Assembly: GCA_965222065.1 (NCBI GenBank)
Contig: OZ244933.1
Coordinates: 1 to 64,000, forward strand
Length of the DNA stretch: 64,000 nucleotides
Direction: 5' to 3'
Source of the DNA: GM7GCV1 sp965222065
GTDB taxonomy: Bacteria > Pseudomonadota > Gammaproteobacteria > Pseudomonadales > GM7GCV1
Below are positions 51,867 to 59,109 of this stretch, piece after piece (the stretch's first letter is position 1; each line of letters begins with the position of its first letter). The notes beneath the pieces were generated by a model. That model worked only from the letters and a program-made list of their open reading frames with translations, searched no databases and had not been told where the DNA came from. A program made the translations under genes and the position numbers.

Positions 51867-53097
51867 GAATACCGGTAACGGTTCTGGCAACCCTGGCAAT
51901 GGGCCCTTAAAAGGCATTCGGGTTCTGGAACTGGGGCAGTTAATTGCTGGCCCCTATGCTGGCAGTGTTCTCGCCTATTTTGGTGCCGAGGTAATCAAGA
52001 TTGAATCACCGCGAGGCGGCGACCCGCTTCGTCGCTGGCGGCAAATGCACGGCGAAAATTCTTTCTGGTGGTATAGCCTGGCGCGCAATAAAAAGTCCGT
52101 AACCCTTGATCTTAACCAGGAAGAAGGCAGGCAAATTCTTGAGCAGCTTGTCCCCCATGTGGATGTGGTTATAGAAAATTTCCGCCCGGGTGTACTGGAA
52201 AAATGGAGGTTGGGGCCGGAGCGACTAAAAACACTTAACCCCGGTGTGCAGATTGCCCGGATATCCGGTTATGGGCAGGATGGCCCACTGGCCCAAAAGC
52301 CCGGCTTTGCCTCGGTTTGTGAAGGGTTTAGCGGGTTTCGCTATGTGAATGGTTATGAAGGGGAGGCCCCGGTACGTCCCAATCTGAGTATTGGCGATAC
52401 CATCGCCGGGATGCATGCAGTGATGGGGATTCTGATGGGGTTGTTGCACCGGGAGCGTCTGGGTAAAAGGGATGATTCTGCAGGGCAGGTGATTGATGTG
52501 TCCCTGTTTGAGTCCATGTTTAGCTTGATGGAAGCCGTGATCCCTGAGTACACCGGCGCCGGTGTTGTCAGGCAGCCTTCAGGTACGACGGTCACAGGTA
52601 TTGTGCCCACCAATACCTATCGTTGTGCGGATGGAAAATATTTGATCATTGGTGGCAACGGGGATTCTATTTTTAAACGGTTAATGGCGGCGATAGGTCG
52701 CGAGGATATGGCCAACGATCCGGAATTGGCCGACAATCCTGGCCGGGTTCTCCATGAAGAGCGTATTGATAAAGTGTTGGCCAGTTGGTGTGAGAAGCGT
52801 CCTGTAGAGGATGCCATGAAGGTGCTGGAAGAGGCGAGGGTTCCAGCGGGACCGATTTATTCCGCTGAAGATATGGTTGACGATGAGCAATATGCCTCCC
52901 GCAATACTCTCGAACCTGTTTCGGTCGATGGAGTAAACTTTTCCATTCCTGCCTATGGGCCAAAATTTGAACGAACACCGGGAAGCACCTGCTGGGTTGG
53001 GCCCCAGTTGGGTGAGCATAATTCTGAAATTTACGAGCATATGTTAGGAATTCCGGAGACGCAGTTATGCGCTCTCAGGGAAAAACAGGTAATTTAG
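51856..53097 (+). CDS. Class III CoA-transferase (CaiB/BaiF family)
   Basis: 413 residues from GTG 51856, with AGGA 8 bp upstream; a TTG one codon earlier is possible. 'LKGIRVLELGQLIAGPYAGS' and 'FGAEVIKIESPRGGDPLR' open the family, and the catalytic Asp is expected in the 'SIGDTIAGMHAVMGILMG' block. It moves CoA between an acyl-CoA and a free carboxylic acid. Acceptor and donor acids cannot be deduced. The end overlaps the RDD gene by 31 bp if that gene starts at 53067. Confidence 0.9.
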   Translation: MSPENTGNGSGNPGNGPLKGIRVLELGQLIAGPYAGSVLAYFGAEVIKIESPRGGDPLRRWRQMHGENSFWWYSLARNKKSVTLDLNQEEGRQILEQLVPHVDVVIENFRPGVLEKWRLGPERLKTLNPGVQIARISGYGQDGPLAQKPGFASVCEGFSGFRYVNGYEGEAPVRPNLSIGDTIAGMHAVMGILMGLLHRERLGKRDDSAGQVIDVSLFESMFSLMEAVIPEYTGAGVVRQPSGTTVTGIVPTNTYRCADGKYLIIGGNGDSIFKRLMAAIGREDMANDPELADNPGRVLHEERIDKVLASWCEKRPVEDAMKVLEEARVPAGPIYSAEDMVDDEQYASRNTLEPVSVDGVNFSIPAYGPKFERTPGSTCWVGPQLGEHNSEIYEHMLGIPETQLCALREKQVI

Positions 53098-53636
53098 TGG
53101 AACAGCAAAACCAGCAACCGGAACCACAACCGGAAAATAATTCACCAGAACCGGAAACCAGGAAAACGCCGGCCTATCCACTTGCGTCCCGTGCGCATCG
53201 GCTGGCAGCCGCCTTGCTCGATGATTTGGTCGCCCTGTTAGTTGTGTTGCCTCTTGCGAGCTATTACGACGTGTTTGGGATGATGGAGCGTACCAACACC
53301 ATTCCCATAGGGATCATCGTCAATATCAACATTATTGCGTTTGCGGCGTTTGTCTGTATTCATGGCTATTGGCTATACAACTACGGGCAGACGCTTGGTA
53401 AAAAGGCGATGGGAATCGCCATTTCCACGCTGGATTTCCAGGTGCCCGCGTTCAATAAAGTCATTGCCTTGCGTTATTTGCCGTTTCGCGCAGCGGGGGT
53501 AATCCCCGGACTGAATGTACTTCCCATTATCGATGTGTTGTTTATTTTTCGGAAAGATCGCCGCTGTCTACACGATTTTCTTGCAGGCACCCAGGTGATC
53601 GATATCAGTGGCAAGTACGATACTGCCCAAGGCTGA
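53067..53636 (+). CDS. RDD-family membrane protein
   Basis: 189 residues: a low-complexity N-terminus rich in Q, E, P and N (about 40 residues), then 'ASRAHRLAAALLDDLVALL' (the R and DD of the RDD motif), three membrane segments and 'YGQTLGKKAMGIAI'. Transport or ion-exchange roles are proposed for the family. The start is ambiguous: ATG 53067 with GGAG 8 bp before it, or GTG 53097 which overlaps the previous stop and has AGGT upstream. The gene ends exactly where rsmE ends on the other strand. Confidence 0.85.
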   Translation: MRSQGKTGNLVEQQNQQPEPQPENNSPEPETRKTPAYPLASRAHRLAAALLDDLVALLVVLPLASYYDVFGMMERTNTIPIGIIVNINIIAFAAFVCIHGYWLYNYGQTLGKKAMGIAISTLDFQVPAFNKVIALRYLPFRAAGVIPGLNVLPIIDVLFIFRKDRRCLHDFLAGTQVIDISGKYDTAQG

Positions 53637-54356
53637 TCAGGCAGGATAAAGTCTCGAAAGCAGGACCGGAATGGCGGTTTCGACCCGCAAGATGCGTCGT
53701 CCCAGATGCACCGCCTGTACACCAGCCTCTTGCAGTTTTTTTGTCTCGTACTCGGTAAAGCCGCCTTCAGGGCCGATGATCAAACTGCATGGCTCCTGAA
53801 GATCTACCGGGCATCTGCCAGTGGCTAAAGGGTGACCTGCCAGTGCCAGTTTGCCTCGAATCAATCCGGGAAGAACATCTTCAACAAAGGGCTTGAAAAG
53901 CTTGTGGATCGTCACGGAGGGCAGGAGCGTATCCATACTTTGTTCCAGACCGAGAATCAGGTTTTCCCGTATAGAGTGTTCCGATAGCCATGGAGTCTGC
54001 CAGTAGCTTTTTTCCACTTTCCAGCAGTTGATCAGGTGAACCTCCTTGACACCCATGGCGGCTACCGTTTGCAGTACACGTCGCATCATTTTTGGACGGG
54101 GCATGGCCAGAATTAGCTGGCAGGGAAGTGGTTCCGGTGGTGCAAGGAAGGAATCCTGGTCCAGTTCCAGTGTCACTTTGTCCGGAGCCAGATCCACGAT
54201 ACTGGCCTGTCCGATAGATCCATTTAGCACCCCGGTTCGTAATTTATGGTTAACATCCACACGTAGTACTTTGGTGAGATGTTCGGCGCGTCGACCCTGC
54301 AGTATGACAAGATTTTGGGGCGTAAGCTCCTCCGGATGAATAATAAGCAGGTTCAT
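53637..54356 (-). CDS. rsmE: 16S rRNA (uracil-1498-N3)-methyltransferase RsmE
   Basis: 239 residues. PUA-like N-terminal part ('LQGRRAEHLTKVLRV') and a SPOUT domain with 'LILAMPRPKMMRRVLQTVAAMGV', 'SLIIGPEGGFTEYETKKLQ' and 'VHLGRRILRVETAI', the SAM-binding knot. It methylates U1498 in the decoding centre of the 30S subunit. Divergent from the response regulator gene at 54446. Confidence 0.95.
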   Translation of the reverse strand: MNLLIIHPEELTPQNLVILQGRRAEHLTKVLRVDVNHKLRTGVLNGSIGQASIVDLAPDKVTLELDQDSFLAPPEPLPCQLILAMPRPKMMRRVLQTVAAMGVKEVHLINCWKVEKSYWQTPWLSEHSIRENLILGLEQSMDTLLPSVTIHKLFKPFVEDVLPGLIRGKLALAGHPLATGRCPVDLQEPCSLIIGPEGGFTEYETKKLQEAGVQAVHLGRRILRVETAIPVLLSRLYPA

Positions 54357-54445
54357 TTATTTGCGAGATCTGATTAAATGACATTAGCTTAACTTGCTTT
54401 CGGTCATTCGATCTTCAGAATTTTGTAAAAAACAGGACTCTAGGA

Positions 54446-55120
54446 ATGCGGGCATTATTGATTGAAGACGACTCGACGGTATGTAACTACATAACCAAGG
54501 GTCTTAAAGAACAAGGTTACTCTGTCGATGTGGCTAATGACGGTCAGGAAGGGCTGACCAAGGCGACGCATGAGAGCTACGATGTCATGGTGGTAGACCG
54601 CATGCTTCCGAATGTAGATGGCCTGAATATTCTCAAGGCTGTGCGTACGGCAGGTAACAACACACCGGTCATTGTGCTAAGTGCGCTTGGTGAAGTGGAT
54701 GATCGTGTTAAAGGACTCAAGGCCGGTGGCGACGATTACCTGGTGAAGCCATTTGCCTTTTCCGAATTGCTGGCACGTATTGAAGCGGTTGTTCGTCGTT
54801 CCGAATTCAGTTCGGAAGTGGTTACCGAGCTCTCAGTCGGCGACCTGAACATGAACCTTCTCAGCCGCAAGGTGACTCGTGCCGGGCAAAAAATTGATCT
54901 GCAATCGCGCGAGTTCAAACTGCTCGAATATCTGGTGCGTAATCAGGGCCAGGTGGTTACGCGGACCATGTTGCTTGAAAATGTCTGGAATTATCATTTT
55001 GACCCCCAGACCAATGTTATTGATGTTCACATCAGCCGCCTACGATCAAAGATAGACAAGGACTTCGATCCCCCCTTGATCCGAACTGTCCGTGGCGCTG
55101 GCTATATCATCGAGGCCTGA
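54446..55120 (+). CDS. OmpR/PhoB-family response regulator
   Basis: 224 residues. Receiver domain starting 'MRALLIEDDSTVCNYITKGL' with phospho-acceptor Asp in 'YDVMVVDRMLPNVDGL' and the conserved Lys in 'GDDYLVKPFAFSELLARI'. C-terminal winged helix 'LQSREFKLLEYLVRNQGQVV' and 'NVIDVHISRLRSKID'. Directly followed by the sensor kinase gene, 15 bp away. Targets unknown. Confidence 0.95.
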   Translation: MRALLIEDDSTVCNYITKGLKEQGYSVDVANDGQEGLTKATHESYDVMVVDRMLPNVDGLNILKAVRTAGNNTPVIVLSALGEVDDRVKGLKAGGDDYLVKPFAFSELLARIEAVVRRSEFSSEVVTELSVGDLNMNLLSRKVTRAGQKIDLQSREFKLLEYLVRNQGQVVTRTMLLENVWNYHFDPQTNVIDVHISRLRSKIDKDFDPPLIRTVRGAGYIIEA

Positions 55121-55135
55121 TACCGGTAACCTGTT

Positions 55136-56545
55136 TTGCCCAGACCTACCCGCAATGCTGTTGTCCGTCGTTATACCGACAGTACGAGTTTCAAAATGGC
55201 AGCGTTGTTTACGCTGTTTCTGGGTATTTCTGCGGCAGTACTTGCCTATTTCATCAACCAGTTCAATACCAGCACGCTAATTGACCGCGTAAGCGTGCGA
55301 ATTGCTGCGGACTGGACGTCATTTAATGACTGGCGCGAAATGGCACCATTGCAATCTATTCCCGAAGTTATCGACGGTCTGGCCCAGCATCACAATTACA
55401 CCTTTTTTGGCTATGAAAATGAGGATGGCCAATTTGCCTATGGTGCGATCTCGCCAGAAGGCCTGGAAACCATGTCCCTGGAGGATGATCTTTTGATTAT
55501 GCTGGTGACATCGGACAATATTTTTTCAACGTACGAATTTGAAGGTGAACACCGCTTCGCCGCTCGTTTCTACGAGCTGGAAGAGGGCGGGCGCCTGCTG
55601 ATTGCCCGCGATATCGAAGACCTTTTGCTGGAGCGCAGGAAGATGCAGCAACTGGGTCTCTTGACCATTTTCCTGATGGTTGCCGCTATTGCCATTGGTT
55701 TTTATATCAGTACCTATGTAGCCGGGCTGACCAACAAGATCAGTCAAACGGCCCACCAGATTATGGAAACCGGTGACTTCAGCCAACGCATCCCGGTAGA
55801 AGGCGGGGGGGATGACCTGTCCGAACTGGCAAAAGTCCTCAATGACATGTTGGCAAAAACCGAAGAGCTTGTCGGCAGCGTCCGCCAGGTATCGGACAAT
55901 ATTGCCCACGATTTGCGTACCCCTTTGACGCGTCTGAGAAACCGGCTGGATGATCTTGATGATCGGCTCATTAACATTGGCGATGCCGAGACCAGCGATA
56001 TTGTGGAGTCGGTGATACGGGAGGCCGATCATATTCTTGGCACATTCGGGGCATTGCTGCGCATTGCCCGGATTGAGTCCGGCAAAAAAGAGAAGGAATT
56101 CGACCTGGTTGAAATGGCGCCTTTACTGGAAGATATATTGGAACTCTATGAACCGGTCGCCGAGGAGAAGCGCATAAATATTGTCTCTCGGGTTGAAAAC
56201 TATTCGACCTGGGGTGATGCGGACATGCTCTTCCAAGTGTTTGCCAATCTGATGGACAATGCCATCAAGTTTACACCGGAGGGAAGCTCAATCGAACTGG
56301 TGTGTCGCCAGGAAAGCAGCCGTGTTGTCGTCGAGGTTGCCGATCATGGCTGTGGTATTCCTGACAAGGATAAAAAACGCGTATTTGAGCGCTTCTACCG
56401 AGGGGAAGAAAGCCGACACACGGCAGGCAATGGCCTTGGCCTGAGTCTGGTGCAGGCAGTGATGAAGCTTCATAAAGCCAGTATCTGGATTAAGGACAAT
56501 AATCCGGGTACACGATTCTTTATCAGCCTTCAGCTATCCAAATAA
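55136..56545 (+). CDS. Sensor histidine kinase with HAMP domain
   Basis: 469 residues from a TTG at 55136, chosen because a basic stretch precedes the first membrane helix; an ATG at 55196 would start directly at it. Two membrane helices (about 20-40 and 170-192) enclose a periplasmic domain; HAMP, HisKA with His in 'VSDNIAHDLRTPLTRLRNRL' and an ATPase domain ('LMDNAIKFTPEGSSI', 'DHGCGIPDKDKKRVFERFY', 'GNGLGLSLVQAV') follow. It pairs with the preceding OmpR-type regulator. The inducing signal is not known. Confidence 0.93.
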   Translation: MPRPTRNAVVRRYTDSTSFKMAALFTLFLGISAAVLAYFINQFNTSTLIDRVSVRIAADWTSFNDWREMAPLQSIPEVIDGLAQHHNYTFFGYENEDGQFAYGAISPEGLETMSLEDDLLIMLVTSDNIFSTYEFEGEHRFAARFYELEEGGRLLIARDIEDLLLERRKMQQLGLLTIFLMVAAIAIGFYISTYVAGLTNKISQTAHQIMETGDFSQRIPVEGGGDDLSELAKVLNDMLAKTEELVGSVRQVSDNIAHDLRTPLTRLRNRLDDLDDRLINIGDAETSDIVESVIREADHILGTFGALLRIARIESGKKEKEFDLVEMAPLLEDILELYEPVAEEKRINIVSRVENYSTWGDADMLFQVFANLMDNAIKFTPEGSSIELVCRQESSRVVVEVADHGCGIPDKDKKRVFERFYRGEESRHTAGNGLGLSLVQAVMKLHKASIWIKDNNPGTRFFISLQLSK

Positions 56546-56587
56546 AACGCTTTATCGGTTCCGTGGCCGGTATCGTCCCGAGAGATT

Positions 56588-56663
56588 TGGCCTCCCCACC
56601 AGGACTCGAACCTGGATCTAGGGCTTAGGAGGCCCCTATTCTATCCCGTTGAACTATGGGGAG
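56588..56663 (-). tRNA. tRNA-Arg (CCT anticodon), CCA encoded
   Basis: A 76-nt cloverleaf on the minus strand. Acceptor CTCCCCA/TGGGGAG, T8-A9, D-stem GTTC/GAAT, anticodon stem GGGGC/GCCCT with loop CTCCTAA (anticodon CCT), T-stem CCAGG/CCTGG with loop TTCGAGT, discriminator G, and CCA encoded at 56590-56588. It decodes AGG codons. No integrase or repeat of its 3' end is seen beside it. Confidence 0.95.
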
Positions 56664-56765
56664 GCTGAGCTCAACTCGAGTGGGGCAGCAGTATAAAGAC
56701 TGACTTCCTGTATGACCACCGACGTTTGGCCTGGGTTGCAAAAAACGAATTATTTTTTGCCGGGT

Positions 56766-57482
56766 TTATTTGTTGCCCATTAGATGGTCCCTGGCCCGAT
56801 TGAGCAGTGACGCCAAAAAGTCGTTACCGCCACGGTCGGGATGCAAACGTTGCATCAGGCGTTTGTGAGCGTCCCGGATCTCCTTGTCCGTGGGCGAACC
56901 TTCCAGGCCAAGAATTTCCAATGCTTCCGCGGTAGTCATTTCTCCGCTGACACTGGTCGATTGGTGATTACCCTGTGATTGATAATTACCGCTAAAGCGT
57001 TGCTGCATATACATGCGCAAAAAATAGGCGCTGCGCTTGTCATTGCTGCATTCTTCCAGAAGCTTTTGCAGACTGGACTCATCCATATTTCCCAGTTTTT
57101 CACCCTGGAAACTTCCTTTCAGCACTTCGCCATCAACCTGACCGGATTTGAAATCTATCTGGATGTTTAACCATTCAGTCTTGAGATTACGTTTTTTGCC
57201 CAGGCCAAACCCGCCGGTCACTCCGTAAATGCGCGCGATAAAGGGAAAATGGCGGATAAGAAATGCCAGGATGTACTTAAGCCCGAGTAACACACTGGCA
57301 AACACGGCGCCCAGCATATCGATGCGCCCGAAAACGGCGAGACCGATAATAAAAACCACCAGGCCGATCACCAGCCCTTTGTATAAAAACTCCTTGCGTT
57401 CCTCGGTGTTTTTTAGTTTTTTCCAGCGTCGCCAGATGATAAAGACGCCGATCAGTACCAGGATCAAAAAAATGCGAGACAT
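56766..57482 (-). CDS. Membrane protein with C-terminal J domain
   Basis: 238 residues. N-terminal membrane helices (residues 1-20, about 33-50 and 55-75), a soluble middle region and a J domain at the very end ('EALEILGLEGSPTDKEIRDA', 'LMQRLHPDRGGNDF' with the HPD motif). It would recruit DnaK to the membrane. The C-terminal position of the J domain and lack of the TerB part distinguish it from DjlA only partly; exact role unknown. One base overlaps the ABC ATPase gene. Confidence 0.88.
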   Translation of the reverse strand: MSRIFLILVLIGVFIIWRRWKKLKNTEERKEFLYKGLVIGLVVFIIGLAVFGRIDMLGAVFASVLLGLKYILAFLIRHFPFIARIYGVTGGFGLGKKRNLKTEWLNIQIDFKSGQVDGEVLKGSFQGEKLGNMDESSLQKLLEECSNDKRSAYFLRMYMQQRFSGNYQSQGNHQSTSVSGEMTTAEALEILGLEGSPTDKEIRDAHKRLMQRLHPDRGGNDFLASLLNRARDHLMGNK

Positions 57483-58294
57483 TATTTTGCTCCCGGGTAG
57501 GCCTGGTAGATGCCGTTTTTCTCAACCAGGTGCACCGGCGCATCAAAGAGGTCGCTGAGGCGCTGGTCTGTGAGAGCATCACTCTTGGCTCCATCAAAAA
57601 TGGATGTGCCATCTTTGATAAGTACGAGGCGTTGCATACTGGCCGGAATCTCATGCAGATGGTGCGTCACCAGGATAATGGCCACTCCCTGTGAAATCAG
57701 TTGTTCCACGAGCTGCAAATATTGAAAGCTGGCCTTGATGTCCATGCCAGTCGTTGGCTCATCAAGAATAAGTGTATCAGGCCGGTGCACCAGGGCCCTT
57801 GCCAATAGCAATCGCCTTTGTTGTCCAGTGGAGAGATGACCAAAAGGGGTGTCCTGAAGGTGTTCCACGCCAAGCAGGACCATCATCTCTTTGGCGGTCT
57901 GGATCTGGATATCCTCGATATGGTGGTGCTGCCAAAGGCTGATTGAATCGAAGAAGCCGGAAATCACGACCTCCAGGCCGGGTGTGGCAGGTTCGTAATT
58001 GGCTTGCAGGTCCTGGGAAATAATACCGATGCTGCTGCGGTAATCACGTATATCCAGATGTTCCTGGCCACAGATTTCGACCCTGGTTTCCGGTTTCACC
58101 AGTGGATAAATTTCACGCCCGATCAGTTTCAGCAGGGTGGTTTTGCCGGCACCATTGGGGCCTAAAATGGCCAGGCTTTCGCCCTGGTCGATTCTCAGGT
58201 TGAAATTTTTCAGGCCGGGATGATCACCGCGCATGACAGTCGCGTGTTCAATATTTATCAGCGGCAGATGGTTGTTGGATTGTGCTAAAGTCAA
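57482..58294 (-). CDS. ABC-transporter ATPase, no ATG start
   Basis: 270 residues from a TTG at 58294 (MTLAQSNNHLPLINIEHATV); the frame is open for 152 more codons upstream, but that part is antisense to msrA and not family-like. Walker A 'LGPNGAGKTTLLKLIG', signature 'HLSTGQQRRLLLARA', Walker B 'DTLILDEPTTGMD' and switch His 'LVTHHLHEIP'. It resembles stand-alone ATPases of the YlmA/ModF-like type; no permease is adjacent. The first ATG (MRGDHPG) would truncate the first strand. Start uncertain. Confidence 0.85.
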   Translation of the reverse strand: MTLAQSNNHLPLINIEHATVMRGDHPGLKNFNLRIDQGESLAILGPNGAGKTTLLKLIGREIYPLVKPETRVEICGQEHLDIRDYRSSIGIISQDLQANYEPATPGLEVVISGFFDSISLWQHHHIEDIQIQTAKEMMVLLGVEHLQDTPFGHLSTGQQRRLLLARALVHRPDTLILDEPTTGMDIKASFQYLQLVEQLISQGVAIILVTHHLHEIPASMQRLVLIKDGTSIFDGAKSDALTDQRLSDLFDAPVHLVEKNGIYQAYPGAK

Positions 58295-58404
58295 AACGTA
58301 AATCGCACGATGTTTTTGAAGCCGCGGAGTATAGCGGTTTCGTGCTTCAATCCCTACCGTCTTGATGGCTATGCTCGCTCGACTTTGAATTAACAGGGTA
58401 TCTG

Positions 58405-59031
58405 ATGATGTTTCAAAAAGTGACTGAATTACTGCCAGACCAGGCTTGTCTCCCAGGTCGGCAGGGAGAAATGCCTGTCTCAGGCAAGCACCTGGTGCTG
58501 GGGACGTACTATGTCGAACCCTTTCCCTCCAGTACTCGCTCAATTCTTTTTGGCATGGGGTGTTTTTGGGGGGCTGAGCGCCTCTTTTGGAAGTTGCCCG
58601 GCGTCTATACCACAGCGGTAGGCTATGCCGGCGGTGTGACCTCAAACCCAAGTTATGAAGAAGTCTGTAGTGGCTATACCAACCATGCCGAAGTCGTGCT
58701 GGTGGTATACAAGCCGGAAGAAATACCTCTGGAGACCCTGTTAGCCACATTCTGGGAGGAGCATGACCCTACCCAGCTCATGCGTCAGGGCAATGACGTG
58801 GGTACCCAATATCGTTCGGGTATTTATGTAAACACAGAAGACGATTTACAAGCCGCCCTGTCCAGTCGGGATGCCTATCAACAAAAGCTTTCGGAAGCGG
58901 GCAAGGGAAAAATCACGACCGAAATCCTTTCCGGGCAGGCGTTTTACTACGCTGAGGATTATCACCAGCAATACCTTTACAAAAATCCCAACGGATATTG
59001 TGGATTGGCCGGGTGTGGCGTGGCCTACTAG
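58405..59031 (+). CDS. msrA: Peptide methionine sulfoxide reductase MsrA
   Basis: 208 residues. The active site 'LFGMGCFWGAERLFWKLPGV' carries the catalytic Cys; 'YAGGVTSNPSYEEVCSGYT', 'HAEVVLVVY' and 'HDPTQLMRQGNDVGTQYRS' follow, and two Cys lie near the C-terminus (GYCGLAGCGVAY). It reduces methionine-S-sulfoxide in proteins using thioredoxin. Divergent from the ABC ATPase gene. Confidence 0.96.
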   Translation: MMFQKVTELLPDQACLPGRQGEMPVSGKHLVLGTYYVEPFPSSTRSILFGMGCFWGAERLFWKLPGVYTTAVGYAGGVTSNPSYEEVCSGYTNHAEVVLVVYKPEEIPLETLLATFWEEHDPTQLMRQGNDVGTQYRSGIYVNTEDDLQAALSSRDAYQQKLSEAGKGKITTEILSGQAFYYAEDYHQQYLYKNPNGYCGLAGCGVAY

Positions 59032-59032
59032 C

Positions 59033-59061
59033 AAAAAAAAGGGAGCCAAACTGCGGCTCCC
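59033..59061 (-). terminator. Terminator of the TonB-dependent receptor gene
   Basis: GGGAGCC (59041-59047) and GGCTCCC (59055-59061) form a 7-bp stem with a 7-nt loop. On the minus strand it is followed by eight T (59040-59033), a strong rho-independent terminator 48 bp after the receptor stop. On the plus strand it lies 9 bp after msrA and may help end that transcript too. Confidence 0.9.
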
Positions 59062-59109
59062 CAAAGATCACCAGAATTGTTGTATTAGCCGATTGGCTTC
59101 ATCCACATT

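Noticed and set aside
56588..56663. tRNA-Arg as an island attachment site
   Set aside because: No integrase, no repeat of the tRNA 3' end and only ordinary genes on both sides.
58295..58750. 152-codon upstream extension of the ABC ATPase
   Set aside because: It is antisense to msrA and unlike any ATPase N-terminus.
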